Assembly (NCBI GenBank): GCA_947599925.1 | Contig: CANQFT010000001.1 | Span: 124,001 to 188,000 of the forward strand | Length of the DNA: 64,000 nucleotides | Direction of reading: 5' to 3' | From: an uncultured Oscillospiraceae bacterium | GTDB lineage: Bacteria > Bacillota > Clostridia > Oscillospirales > Oscillospiraceae | In this document: positions 22,269 to 31,237 of the stretch, one piece after another | How the letters are laid out: every line of letters begins with the position of its first letter | Numbering within the stretch: the first letter of the stretch is position 1 | The notes under the pieces: generated by a model | The model's input: the letters and a program-made list of their open reading frames with translations, nothing else | Told to the model about the DNA's origin: nothing | The model's database searches: none | Translations under genes and position numbers: made by a program

Positions 22269-24173
22269 TTACCGCATCAACCCGCACACCAACTTGGTAT
22301 AAGCGGCCACATCTTCCAGCGGCAGATTTGCGTTGAGGCAGGCCTGGGCGTAGAGCAGTTCCACATAGTCCCTGGCCCTGTCTCCGTCCTCGTCTCTGGC
22401 CCGTTGGAGGGCGGCGAAAGCCGGGTGGTCCGGGTTCAGCTCCAGCACCCGCTCGGCCCGCATGGGGGCCTGGCCCTCCACCTTCTCAAAATACCGCTCC
22501 ATCTCAAAGGACATGGGCCCGTCGGTGGTCATGCACACCGGGGCGGACTTCAAGATCTGGGACAGCCGGACCTCCTTGACCCGGTCGCCCAGCACCTCCT
22601 TGCAGAAGTCCAGCAGGGGCTTGCTCTCCTCGCTCTTGCGCTCGTGCTCCTCCTTCTGGGCGTCGGTCTCCGGCAGGGCGTCCGGGTCGGCCACGCTCTT
22701 GAAGGGCTTGTCGCCCTGCTTTTCCAACACCTGGATGGCGAACTCGTCGATGTCCTCGGTGAGATAGAGCACCTCGAAGCCCGCGTCCAGGATCCGCTCG
22801 GTCTGGGGCAGGGCGGCGGCCTTTTCCCTGGACTCCCCTCGGACGTAATACACATACTTCTGGCTCTCCGGCATCCTGTCGGCGTACTCGGCCAGGGTGA
22901 CGGGCCCGTCCTCCTTGGACGACCAGAAGAGCAGCAGGTCCCGCAGCAGTTCCTTGTGCTGGCCGAAGTCGGAGGCCACGCCGTACTTCAACTGCGGCCC
23001 AAAGGCGCGCCAGAAGGTCAGGTACTTCTCCCGCTCCTCCTTCAACAGCCGCTCCAGCTCTCCCTTGATCTTCTTTTCCAGATTGGCGGCGATGACCTTC
23101 AACTGCCGGTCCTGCTGTAAAATTTCGCGGGAGATGTTCAGCGAGAAGTCCGGGGAGTCCACCACGCCCCGCACAAAGCGGAAGTGCTCAGGCAGTACGT
23201 CGGCGCACTTGTCCATGATCAGCACGCCGGAGGAGTAGAGCTGCAGTCCCCGCTGAAAATCCCTGGTGAAGTAGTCGTAGGGGGCCTGGCCGGGGATGTA
23301 GAGCAGGGCCTTATAGTTCACCGCGCCCTCGGCGGACACATGGGTGTAACTCAGCGGGTCCTGCCAGTCGCCAAACTTCTCTTTGTAGAACTGGTCATAC
23401 TCCTCCTTGGTCACGTCCTTCTTGGGCCGGTTCCACAGCGGCACCATGGAGTTCAGCGTCTCCCACGCCCGGTGGGTCTCATACTCCGGCTGATAGTCCT
23501 CCGGCTTGGGGTCCGGGGCGGGCTTGAGGTGGCTGTGCTCCATCTCCATGCGGATGGGATAGTGGATGTAGTCCGAGTGCTTCTTCACCAGCGATTCCAG
23601 ATAGTGGGGCTCCAGATAGCTGTCAAAGTCCTCTCCCTCGGCCTGGGGCTTGATGTGCAGGATCACGTCGGTCCCCGGACCCTCCCGCTGGGCCTCCTCC
23701 ACGGTGTAGCCGTCGGCGCCCCTGCTGGACCAGCGGTGCGCCGCGTCCTCGCCGTAGGCGCGGGAGAGGACGGTGACCTGGTCGGCCACCATAAAGGCCG
23801 AGTAAAAGCCCACACCGAACTGGCCGATGATGTCCACATCTTCCCTCTGCTGGTCCATGTCCTTCTTGAACTGCAGCGAGCCGCTGCGGGCGATGGTGCC
23901 CAGGTTCTTCTCCAACTCCTCGGCGGTCATGCCGATGCCGTTGTCCGAGATGGTCAGGGTGCGCCCGGCCTTGTCCGGGACGATGGTGATCTGAAAATCG
24001 CTCCGGTCCAGCCCCACCTTGTCGTCGGTGAGGGCCTTGTAGGCCAGCTTGTCAATGGCGTCGCTGGCGTTGGAGATCAACTCCCGCAAAAAGATGTCCT
24101 TGTGGGTGTAGATGGAGTTCACCATCAGATCCAACAGCCGCTTGGACTCGGTCTTGAACTGCTTTTTCGCCAT
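22269..24173 (-). CDS. htpG: Hsp90-family chaperone HtpG
   Basis: This 634-residue ATP-dependent cytosolic chaperone matches the family length. The N-terminal GHKL ATPase domain shows RELISNASDAIDKL, SDNGIGMT and FGVGFYSAFMVAD. The middle domain contains IPGQAPYDYF, GVVDSPDFSLNISREILQQ with the ATP-sensing Arg, and the C-terminal dimerisation domain follows. GAGGAAG precedes the ATG at 24173. Transcription is probably controlled by HrcA, since a perfect CIRCE lies between the promoter and the gene. Confidence 0.96.
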   Translation of the reverse strand: MAKKQFKTESKRLLDLMVNSIYTHKDIFLRELISNASDAIDKLAYKALTDDKVGLDRSDFQITIVPDKAGRTLTISDNGIGMTAEELEKNLGTIARSGSLQFKKDMDQQREDVDIIGQFGVGFYSAFMVADQVTVLSRAYGEDAAHRWSSRGADGYTVEEAQREGPGTDVILHIKPQAEGEDFDSYLEPHYLESLVKKHSDYIHYPIRMEMEHSHLKPAPDPKPEDYQPEYETHRAWETLNSMVPLWNRPKKDVTKEEYDQFYKEKFGDWQDPLSYTHVSAEGAVNYKALLYIPGQAPYDYFTRDFQRGLQLYSSGVLIMDKCADVLPEHFRFVRGVVDSPDFSLNISREILQQDRQLKVIAANLEKKIKGELERLLKEEREKYLTFWRAFGPQLKYGVASDFGQHKELLRDLLLFWSSKEDGPVTLAEYADRMPESQKYVYYVRGESREKAAALPQTERILDAGFEVLYLTEDIDEFAIQVLEKQGDKPFKSVADPDALPETDAQKEEHERKSEESKPLLDFCKEVLGDRVKEVRLSQILKSAPVCMTTDGPMSFEMERYFEKVEGQAPMRAERVLELNPDHPAFAALQRARDEDGDRARDYVELLYAQACLNANLPLEDVAAYTKLVCGLMR

Positions 24174-24218
24174 ACTTCCTCGCTCCTATATCTTCATTTT
24201 TCGTAAAAACAAGAGGGG

Positions 24219-24245
24219 TTAGCACTCGTTCGCATCGAGTGCTAA
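24219..24245. promoter_or_regulatory. CIRCE operator (HrcA-binding site)
   Basis: TTAGCACTC, nine bases, then GAGTGCTAA is a perfect match to the CIRCE consensus. It lies immediately downstream of the htpG -10 box, so HrcA bound there would block htpG transcription, and the transcript would start with the hairpin. In B. subtilis htpG is not a CIRCE gene. Confidence 0.97.
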
Positions 24246-24250
24246 CCCGT

Positions 24251-24279
24251 ATGATACCCCAAATCGTGGCAAAATGCAA
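24251..24279 (-). promoter_or_regulatory. sigma-A promoter of htpG
   Basis: TTGCAT (24279-24274) and TATCAT (24256-24251) are 17 bp apart on the minus strand, with the CIRCE starting 5 bp after the -10. Confidence 0.85.
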
Positions 24280-24296
24280 GGGGGTTTACAAACTTT

Positions 24297-25685
24297 TTAC
24301 TTTTCCGTCTCCCAGCGCAGGCTGTCCCCCTTGGAGGGGACGCTCTGGGACAGCAGGCGGTAGGCGTCCTCGCTGTGGACCATGGTGGAGGAGTAGAGCA
24401 CCAGCACCACGTCCGGATCCAGCCAGTCCACATAGGTCAGCAGATCGCCGGAGAAGGCCCTGGGGTCGATGGTGGTGAGCTGACTGCAAACCAGCCCCAG
24501 ATACGGGGTCATGGCGCAGGCGTAGGAGTCCCGTATCACCAGCAGCCGGGGCCCGCGGGGGTTATAGTAGTTGGTGAGCAGGGCCATGGCGTTGTCCCCT
24601 CCGGCGTAGAACTCATAGGGCGTGCCCTCGAACCACCGCCGCTCCGCCACGCGGTCGGGGAAGAGGACGGTCTGGGTGATGTCGCCGTCGCGCTGGCCGC
24701 CGTAGGTGGAGACATAGCGCATCCGCGTGGGGAATTTTGGCGTGTGGAGCACAAAGTCGTCCACGCCGCCGTAGAGGGAGCCCACCCGCTTGCCCTGGCT
24801 GCCCAGAAAGAAGCCGGAGAGGGTGGCGGAGGCGTAGGAGTCGGGGTCGGTGTACCGCTCCGGGATGGCGATGGGCACGGTCTCCTCCCCGCCCTCGCCG
24901 ACGGGCACGGTCTGGGTATACGACTCTTCCAGCCTCTGGCACAGCGCCTGAAAGCACAGGAAGGCCGCCTCCTGGGTCCAGTGGTGGTCCGTGGTGTAAA
25001 ACCAGCGGCCCCACGCTCCACCGGCGTCCTTGAGGGTCTGGCGGAAGTCCATGGCGTCCACGTCCAGGGCGTCCAGCTGGACCAGCAGTCTGTCGGCACA
25101 GCGGTTGGACGTGTCCCGCACCCCCACCGGCAGCGCCTCGTCCTCCGGGTCTAACTCGGCGGGGGCCTGGAGGTAGAGGAACTGGCAGTCCCGCTGTTCC
25201 AGCGCCAGCTGGAGCCGCTTGAGCTCGGCGGCCTGGGCCATGGGGTCCGGCTCGTCCTGCTGGACAAAGACCAGGTTGCCGTCGGGCAGCTTGACCACGG
25301 CGTGCTGGGGGTCCGCCGGGTCCTCCACCACCGTGCGGCCCGTGAGACCTTGGTAGAGGCCGTAGAGCTGGATGAGGCTCCGGTCATCTTCCAGAGCCTT
25401 GCCCACCGCCTGTTCCGCCGCGGCGGTCTTGGCGGCGGCGGCCTGGGCGTAGCCGGGCGCGTCGCCGGGGATGTCCAGCCGCGCGCCGACGGCGGAGAGG
25501 GCCCGGTGGGGCCTGGTGGGGTCGGCCTTCCCGCCGTCAAAGGCGGTGACGAAGCCCTTGGCCGTGGGGCCCTGGACCAGACCGCGGAGCACCACCGCGC
25601 CGCCCCAGACCGTTACGGCCAGAAACAGCGCCGCGGTCCAGGCGTACCGGTTCCCAAAGCGCCGCCTGAGCCAGACCTTCCACAT
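24297..25685 (-). CDS. DHHW-family (AlgJ/AlgX-like) surface O-acetylation protein
   Basis: The protein (462 residues from the ATG at 25685) has one N-terminal membrane helix (AWTAALFLAVTVWGGAVVL) and an extracellular domain. It carries the DHHW motif in YTTDHHWTQEAAF near residue 235 and a C-terminal LLVIRDSYACAM, both typical of SGNH-like DHHW proteins that hand acetyl groups to polysaccharide. It lies 21 nt after an MBOAT acyltransferase gene, the usual AlgI-AlgJ pairing. The polymer acetylated is unknown. A GTG immediately before the ATG is an alternative start. Confidence 0.85.
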   Translation of the reverse strand: MWKVWLRRRFGNRYAWTAALFLAVTVWGGAVVLRGLVQGPTAKGFVTAFDGGKADPTRPHRALSAVGARLDIPGDAPGYAQAAAAKTAAAEQAVGKALEDDRSLIQLYGLYQGLTGRTVVEDPADPQHAVVKLPDGNLVFVQQDEPDPMAQAAELKRLQLALEQRDCQFLYLQAPAELDPEDEALPVGVRDTSNRCADRLLVQLDALDVDAMDFRQTLKDAGGAWGRWFYTTDHHWTQEAAFLCFQALCQRLEESYTQTVPVGEGGEETVPIAIPERYTDPDSYASATLSGFFLGSQGKRVGSLYGGVDDFVLHTPKFPTRMRYVSTYGGQRDGDITQTVLFPDRVAERRWFEGTPYEFYAGGDNAMALLTNYYNPRGPRLLVIRDSYACAMTPYLGLVCSQLTTIDPRAFSGDLLTYVDWLDPDVVLVLYSSTMVHSEDAYRLLSQSVPSKGDSLRWETEK

Positions 25686-25706
25686 CACCGGCCGGCCCTC
25701 CCCTCT

Positions 25707-27128
25707 TTAGAAGTTGAAGTAGATAAACGGGTCATAACTCCCCTTGACCAAAAAGGCGGCGGAGACCAGGAACGCCCCGCCCAGACAGAGGGCGCAGGCC
25801 GCGTCCCACACCGGGACGAGGGAGCGCCCCGTCCGCTCGCCCAGACGGCACACCCTGCCCCGAAGCCAGGTGGCGCTGGGCCCGCAGGCCAGCACCGCCA
25901 GGGCCAGCAGGAAGGCGTTTTGCTGGAAATAATAGCCCGCCCGCGGGCTCCACAGCGCCGGCGCGTCCGCCATGAGCATCGTGCCCAGATAGCCCAGGGC
26001 GCTCTGGACGCTGTCGGCGCGAAAGAGGACCCAGGTGAAGTTGACGATGAGGAACGTGACGCCCCGCCTCAGCCACAGGGGGCGCCCCTCCAGCGGCGCC
26101 CACCGCCGCTCGGCGGCCAGCAGACAGAACCACACCAGGCCCCAGAGGATGAAGGTCCAGTTGGCCCCGTGCCACACGCCGGTACACAGCCACACCAGAA
26201 ACAGGTTGCGTAGGGCCCTGACCTTGCCCGTCCTGCTGCCGCCCAGCGGGATGTAGAGGTAGTCCCGGAACCAGGTGGTCAGGCTGATGTGCCACCGCTT
26301 CCAAAAATCCCGGCAGGAGGAGGCCAGATAGGGGTAGCGGAAGTTCTCCAGAAACCGAAACCCGAACATCATCCCAAGCCCGATGGCCATGTCCGAATAG
26401 CCGCCGAAGTCAAAGTAGAGCTGCATGGAGTAGCACACCGACCCCAGCCAGGCCATGGCCACGCTGTCCGGCCCGCCGTCAAAGGCGGCGTCGGCGATCA
26501 CCGCCAGCTGGTTTGCCAGGATGACCTTTTTCCCAAGGCCCATCAAGAACCGCCAACAGCCCCGTGAAAAGCTCTCCCAGCTCTCCTGGCGGCGCTGGAT
26601 CTGCTCCGCCACGGTGCGGTACTTCACAATGGGCCCCGCCACCAGTTGGGGGAAAAAGGCGATGTAGAGCCCCACGTTCAGCGGGTTCCTCTGGGCCTGG
26701 GCGTCCCCGCGGGCCACGTCCAGCACATAACTCAGGGCCTGAAAGGTAAAAAAGGAGATGCCGATGGGCATGGCCAGGTCCCAGTAGGGGAGCCCCAGCC
26801 CCAGGGAGCGGAGGTTGGCCAGGACAAAGCCCGTATACTTGAACACCAGCAGCACCGCCAGATTGCCCGCCACGGCCACCGCCACAGGGCCCCGGACGCT
26901 CTCGCTGCCGCGCCGCCGCCGCTCCGCCCACAGCCCCAGGGCGTAGTTGCCCAGAATACTGCCCGCCAGCACCGCCGCCAGCACCGGCTCGCCCCAGCCG
27001 TAAAAGAACAGCGAGGCCAACAGCAGAAACAGATTTTGCCCGCCGCGGGATCCCCGCAGCGGGCCGTAGTAGACCAGCAGGACCGCCGGCAAAAAGACAA
27101 AGAGAAAGATGGGACTGGAAAAGAGCAT
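25707..27128 (-). CDS. MBOAT-family O-acyltransferase (AlgI/DltB-like)
   Basis: This 473-residue polytopic membrane protein moves an acyl group, probably acetyl, across the membrane onto a surface polymer. Signatures are FFTFQALSYVLDVARGD, QLVAGPIVKYR, the block YPYLASSCRDFWKRWHISL with YLYIPLGGSRTGK, and the catalytic-His segment GVWHGANWTFILWG near residue 315. The N-terminal FSSPIFLFVFLPAVLLVYY is the usual AlgI start. It lies between an anchored GH-like gene and the DHHW gene. No dltA or dltC is nearby, which favours polysaccharide over teichoic-acid D-alanylation. Confidence 0.92.
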   Translation of the reverse strand: MLFSSPIFLFVFLPAVLLVYYGPLRGSRGGQNLFLLLASLFFYGWGEPVLAAVLAGSILGNYALGLWAERRRRGSESVRGPVAVAVAGNLAVLLVFKYTGFVLANLRSLGLGLPYWDLAMPIGISFFTFQALSYVLDVARGDAQAQRNPLNVGLYIAFFPQLVAGPIVKYRTVAEQIQRRQESWESFSRGCWRFLMGLGKKVILANQLAVIADAAFDGGPDSVAMAWLGSVCYSMQLYFDFGGYSDMAIGLGMMFGFRFLENFRYPYLASSCRDFWKRWHISLTTWFRDYLYIPLGGSRTGKVRALRNLFLVWLCTGVWHGANWTFILWGLVWFCLLAAERRWAPLEGRPLWLRRGVTFLIVNFTWVLFRADSVQSALGYLGTMLMADAPALWSPRAGYYFQQNAFLLALAVLACGPSATWLRGRVCRLGERTGRSLVPVWDAACALCLGGAFLVSAAFLVKGSYDPFIYFNF

Positions 27129-27166
27129 AGGGCGGCGACCTCTCTACGTTGTTGGTCCGGCGGGGC

Positions 27167-28039
27167 TCACTGGGGCAGCACCGCCCATGCGTAGGGCAGG
27201 TCAGCGGGGGCGCTGACGGCGGTGACCAGGGTGTACCCGTTGGCCTCAAAGCCGTTGCCGGTGAGCAGGTCCTTGTTGCCCGGGGTCAGGGTCTCGCGGA
27301 AGTAAAGCCGGTCAAAGCTCTGGGCGATGGCGGGGGCCAGGGCGCTGTCGTACCCCTCGCCCAGCAGGGCCTGGTCCAGCACCAGCCCCAGCCTGCCCTG
27401 CCACTTCGCCTCCGCCAGCGCCGCTTTCAGAGCGGTGTAGAGCCGGGCCAGGGCGGCGCCGTCGTCGGCGGGGACCGCCTCGGAGAAGAGGATCTCGTCA
27501 TAGCCGCTGTCGGCCAGGGCCAGACACCATTCGGTCAGATCGTCCCCGCCCCCATCGCGGGCCAAAAGCTCCTCCCAGTCGGGGGCGAGCCAGGCCACGG
27601 CGTAGGGGAGCTGGGCGCAGACTTCCCGGCTGGCCTGGCGATCCCCTTGGGGAAGCTGGCCAGGGGTGGTCAGCCCGCCGGTCATGTCAAAGATGCCGCC
27701 CTGCCCCGCTCTGGGGCCCGCCCCCGCCACTTCCACCAGACCCAGCGGGATGTCCCGGACCTGGTAGGCCGAGAGGTCCGCCGCCGCGGGAGAGGGGCTG
27801 GGGCTGGGCGCGGGGGTCTCGATGATCAGGGCCGGTTCCTGGCTGGGCACGGCCTCGTCGCTGGGCAGGGGGGTGGCGCCGGCGTCGTTGGCGGGGAGGC
27901 CGGGGATGTTGAACAGCCCCAGATAATACCCCGCCAAAACCGCCGCCAGCAGGATGACCAGGGCGGCCACCACGCCGATCAGCACACTGCGGCCATGCCC
28001 TCTGCGGCCGCGGTAAGAGCTGTATGGACCTTGAGACAT
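27167..28039 (-). CDS. Membrane-anchored protein with a possible glycoside-hydrolase-like domain
   Basis: The start at 28039 (MSQGPYSSYRGRRGHGRSV) follows AAAAAGGAGG and gives 290 residues; the longer frame has no ribosome site. A single helix (SVLIGVVAALVILLAAVLAG, ~residues 19-41) is followed by a Ser/Pro/Ala-rich linker (~45-95). A domain of ~195 residues follows, with segments such as YAVAWLAPDWEELL, GYDEILFSEAV and GRLGLVLDQALL. Their order recalls a TIM-barrel of the DUF4015 putative glycosyl hydrolases, but this is a weak resemblance. It heads the operon with the MBOAT and DHHW genes, suggesting a role in modifying the same surface polymer. Confidence 0.6.
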   Translation of the reverse strand: MSQGPYSSYRGRRGHGRSVLIGVVAALVILLAAVLAGYYLGLFNIPGLPANDAGATPLPSDEAVPSQEPALIIETPAPSPSPSPAAADLSAYQVRDIPLGLVEVAGAGPRAGQGGIFDMTGGLTTPGQLPQGDRQASREVCAQLPYAVAWLAPDWEELLARDGGGDDLTEWCLALADSGYDEILFSEAVPADDGAALARLYTALKAALAEAKWQGRLGLVLDQALLGEGYDSALAPAIAQSFDRLYFRETLTPGNKDLLTGNGFEANGYTLVTAVSAPADLPYAWAVLPQ

Positions 28040-28151
28040 GAAAATGACCTCCTTTTTGCGCCAAGAGGGGGTTCGACCTGCCGGAGAGAAAAAACCTGCC
28101 CGCCCTGCGGCGGGCCGCGGCATCCGATCGGTACGATGGTATTCTGCGGCT

Positions 28152-28180
28152 ATTGTACCACTATTATAAAAAATACGCAA
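28152..28180 (-). promoter_or_regulatory. sigma-A promoter of the O-acetylation operon
   Basis: TTGCGT (28180-28175) and TACAAT (28157-28152) on the minus strand are 17 bp apart. It is divergent from the promoter at 28199-28227, with under 20 bp between the two -35 boxes. Confidence 0.72.
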
Positions 28181-28198
28181 TAGCCTTTTGCCCGCCTC

Positions 28199-28227
28199 TT
28201 GCAATGGCGGGAGGGATATGCTATAAT
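28199..28227 (+). promoter_or_regulatory. sigma-A promoter of the CNNM/CorC gene
   Basis: TTGCAA (28199-28204) and TATAAT (28222-28227) are 17 bp apart, and a TG precedes the -10. Confidence 0.85.
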
Positions 28228-28274
28228 TCAGCCGGCATACCCGAAATTTGAAACATAGGAGTTGATTTGTCCAG

Positions 28275-29543
28275 ATGGACATACCCAGTATCATGATGGT
28301 GGGCGCCCTCGTGGTCCTGCTCATCCTCTCGGCCTTCTTCTCCGCCACGGAGACCGCCTTCTCCTGCGCCAATAAGATCCGCCTCAAGAGCTGGGCGGAC
28401 AACGACCAGGGCAAGCGGGGCCGCCGGGCGGGACGCTGTCTCGCCTTGGCCGAGGACTACGATAAATTGCTCACCACCATCCTCATCGGCAACAACATCG
28501 TCAACATCACCTCCACCGCCGTGGCCACGGTGTTCTTCACCGGCCTTTTGGGAGAGGCCGGCCCGCTGGCCTCCACGGTGGTCATGACCCTGCTGGTCCT
28601 GATCTTTGGCGAGGTGACGCCCAAATCCATCGCCAAAGAGCGCGCCGAGGGGTTCGCCATATTCGCCACGCCTACCATGCGGTTCCTGGTCCGGATCTTC
28701 GCGCCTCTGGCCGTCCTCTTCGGCGCGCTGAAAAACTGGATGACCCGCCTCTTCAAAGCCCCCGCCGACGAGGGCATCACCGACCAGGAGCTCACCGCCA
28801 TGGTGGCCCAGGCCGAGGACGAGGGCGGCCTGGACTCCCACGAGAGCCAGCTCATCCGCGCCGCCATCGAGTTTGACGATCTGGAGGTGGGGGAGATCCT
28901 GACCCCGCGTGTGGACGTGGAGGGGGTGGAGGACACCGCCGATGCCGACCAGGTGGCCGCCCGCTTCGCCGAGACGGGCTACTCCCGTCTCCCCGTCTAC
29001 CACGAGACCATCGATTCCATCGTGGGCGTCATCCACGAAAAGGATTTTTACGCCGCCCGTTCCCGCGGCATGACCGACCTCTCCGGGCTTGTGAAAGAGG
29101 TCATCTGCACCACCTCCAACACCAAGATCTCCGACCTCATGCGGGTCCTCCAGGCCAACAAGAACCACATGGCCGTCATCGTGGACGAATACGGCGGCAC
29201 CGAGGGCATCGTCACCCTGGAGGACATTCTGGAGGAGCTGGTGGGGGAGATCTGGGACGAGCACGACGAGGTCATCGAGACCTTCCGCAAAAACCCCGAC
29301 GGCAGCTACACCATCGCCTGTTCCGCCGACCTCACCGACCTCTACGACCTCTTCTCCCTCAAGGGCGAGTGTGACAGCGCCACCGTCTCCGGCTGGGTGC
29401 TGGAGCAGTTTGGCCGCATCCCCGACGTGGGGGACAGCTTCGACTACGAAAACCTCCACGTCACCGTCACCGGCGTGGAGCACCGCCGCGTGCTGGAGAT
29501 CAACGTGACGGTGACGGAGCCCGACCCTCCGGAGGAGGAATGA
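28275..29543 (+). CDS. CNNM/HlyC-CorC family divalent-cation transporter
   Basis: The 422-residue membrane protein has an N-terminal CNNM domain of about four helices ([51 protein letters not shown]). A pair of CBS domains (~205-325; [32 protein letters not shown]) and a C-terminal CorC/HlyC domain (~345-415) follow. Bacterial CNNM proteins export Mg2+ or protect against cobalt. The TE and GN motifs of the Mg site are present. AGGAG lies a rather long 13 nt before the ATG; no better start is in frame. Confidence 0.92.
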   Translation: MDIPSIMMVGALVVLLILSAFFSATETAFSCANKIRLKSWADNDQGKRGRRAGRCLALAEDYDKLLTTILIGNNIVNITSTAVATVFFTGLLGEAGPLASTVVMTLLVLIFGEVTPKSIAKERAEGFAIFATPTMRFLVRIFAPLAVLFGALKNWMTRLFKAPADEGITDQELTAMVAQAEDEGGLDSHESQLIRAAIEFDDLEVGEILTPRVDVEGVEDTADADQVAARFAETGYSRLPVYHETIDSIVGVIHEKDFYAARSRGMTDLSGLVKEVICTTSNTKISDLMRVLQANKNHMAVIVDEYGGTEGIVTLEDILEELVGEIWDEHDEVIETFRKNPDGSYTIACSADLTDLYDLFSLKGECDSATVSGWVLEQFGRIPDVGDSFDYENLHVTVTGVEHRRVLEINVTVTEPDPPEEE

Positions 29544-29551
29544 CCCGCCCA

Positions 29552-29583
29552 AAACCGGGACGGCAGACCCGTCCCGGTTTTTT
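29552..29583 (+). terminator. Terminator of the CNNM/CorC gene
   Basis: AAACCGGGACG and CGTCCCGGTTT (29552-29562, 29570-29580) form an 11-bp stem followed by T residues. Confidence 0.9.
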
Positions 29584-29613
29584 TGCCCCCGCGGGTCCGC
29601 CGCGGCGGGTCTC

Positions 29614-29642
29614 TTGCAATTCCCCGCGGTATCCCGTATAAT
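29614..29642 (+). promoter_or_regulatory. sigma-A promoter of yifB-thiI-cinA
   Basis: TTGCAA (29614-29619) and TATAAT (29637-29642) are 17 bp apart. They end 29 nt before the yifB start, so the leader is very short. Confidence 0.85.
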
Positions 29643-29671
29643 GGAAAAAAACGGCCTTGGGAGGTGGAGAG

Positions 29672-31198
29672 ATGGCGTGCCGGGTGATGTCCCTGGGGCT
29701 CCAGGGCGTTTCTGGTTACTTGGTCACAACGGAAGTAGACCTGTCGGGCGGCCTGCCCAACTTTGACATCGTGGGTCTGCCGGACACGGCGGTGAAGGAG
29801 GCCAGGGACCGGGTCCGGGCCGCCATCAAAAACTGCGGCTTTTCCTTCCCCGTCTCCCGCATCACCGTCAACCTGGCCCCCGCCGACCGCCGCAAGGCCG
29901 GCACGGTCTACGACCTGCCCATCCTGGTGGGCATCCTGGCCGACGGCGGCCAGCTTCCCTTGCCGGAGGAGGACGCGGCCCTGGTGGGGGAGCTCTCCCT
30001 CACCGGCTGCTTGCGGCCCATTCCGGGGATGCTGCCCATGGCGATGGCGGCCCTGCGGGGCGGGGTGAAGAAGCTCTACGTCCCCGCCGCCTCCGCCGCC
30101 GAGGCTACCCTGGCCGCGGGCCTGACGGTCTACCCGGTGGAGGACCTGCCCCAGTTGGCCCGCCACCTCCGCGGCGAGGCGCCCATCCAGCCCGCTCAGC
30201 CCTGGCAGCCCGCCCCCACCGGCCACGACGCGCCGGACTTCGCCCAGGTCAAGGGCCAGCGCGCCGCCAAGCGCGCCCTGGAGATCGCCGCCGCCGGGGG
30301 CCACAACCTGCTGATGAGCGGTCCGCCGGGCAGCGGCAAGAGTATGCTGGCCCGGCGCCTGCCCTCCATCCTGCCGGACATGACCCTGGCCGAGAGCCTG
30401 GCCACCACGGAGATCTACTCTGTCCTGGGCCTCACCACCAGCGACCAGCCCCTCATAACGACCCGTCCCTTCCGCAACCCCCACCACACCATCTCCAACA
30501 TGGGCATGGCCGGCGGCGGCAACCCCGTGCCCCGGCCCGGGGAGATCAGCCTGGCCCACAACGGCGTGCTGTTTCTGGACGAACTGCCTGAGTTCCACAA
30601 GGACGTCATCGAGGTCCTGCGCCAGCCCTTGGAGGAGGGCAAGGTCCAGATCAGCCGGGCCACGGCCACGGAGGTGTTCCCCAGCCGCTTCATGCTGGTG
30701 TGCGCCATGAACCCCTGCAAATGCGGCTGGTACGGCCACCCCTCCGGCCGGTGCCGCTGCTCGGAGGCCGCGGTGAAAAAATACACCGAAAAGCTCTCCG
30801 GCCCGCTGTTGGACCGCATCGACATCTTCATCGAAGTCCCCGCCTTGGAGTTCGACGAACTGGTGGTCAAGGAATACAAAGAGGAATCATCCGACGAAAT
30901 TCGCCAAAGAGTAAACGCCGCCCGCAAGCGCCAGGTGGAGCGCTTTGGCGCCGACGGCCCCGCCTGCAACGCCCAGCTGGGCCCCGACGAGCTCAAGACC
31001 TGCTGTGGCCTGGACGAGACCTGCCAGGCCATGATGAAAGGCGCCTACGAGCGCCTGGGCCTGACGGCCAGGAGCTACGACCGCATCCTCCGCGTGGCCC
31101 GCACCATCGCCGACCTGGACGGCGCGGCCTCCATCGGCCCGGAGCACTTGGCGGAGGCGCTGCAATACCGCCGGCCCGCCACATGGATGAAGGGCTGA
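29672..31198 (+). CDS. yifB: YifB/ComM-family AAA+ ATPase
   Basis: This 508-residue protein has an N-terminal Lon-protease-like fold (~1-190; GLPNFDIVGLPDTAVKEARD). A Mg-chelatase-type AAA+ domain follows, with Walker A SGPPGSGKSMLA near residue 215, Walker B GVLFLDELPEF, and sensor MNPCKCGWYGHP with its cysteines, then a C-terminal helical domain. ComM is a hexameric helicase that promotes branch migration during natural transformation in proteobacteria. The Firmicute role is less clear. The start at 29672 follows GGGAGGTGG; a TTG at 29657 lies before that site. It precedes thiI by 39 nt. Confidence 0.93.
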   Translation: MACRVMSLGLQGVSGYLVTTEVDLSGGLPNFDIVGLPDTAVKEARDRVRAAIKNCGFSFPVSRITVNLAPADRRKAGTVYDLPILVGILADGGQLPLPEEDAALVGELSLTGCLRPIPGMLPMAMAALRGGVKKLYVPAASAAEATLAAGLTVYPVEDLPQLARHLRGEAPIQPAQPWQPAPTGHDAPDFAQVKGQRAAKRALEIAAAGGHNLLMSGPPGSGKSMLARRLPSILPDMTLAESLATTEIYSVLGLTTSDQPLITTRPFRNPHHTISNMGMAGGGNPVPRPGEISLAHNGVLFLDELPEFHKDVIEVLRQPLEEGKVQISRATATEVFPSRFMLVCAMNPCKCGWYGHPSGRCRCSEAAVKKYTEKLSGPLLDRIDIFIEVPALEFDELVVKEYKEESSDEIRQRVNAARKRQVERFGADGPACNAQLGPDELKTCCGLDETCQAMMKGAYERLGLTARSYDRILRVARTIADLDGAASIGPEHLAEALQYRRPATWMKG

Positions 31199-31237
31199 AT
31201 CCGGCGGGCGAGTTTGAGGACAGAGGAGACAACGGCC

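Noticed and set aside
28060..28090. A tRNA T-arm-like GGTTCGA sequence.
   Set aside because: No acceptor, D or anticodon stems pair around it; no tRNA was found anywhere in the window.
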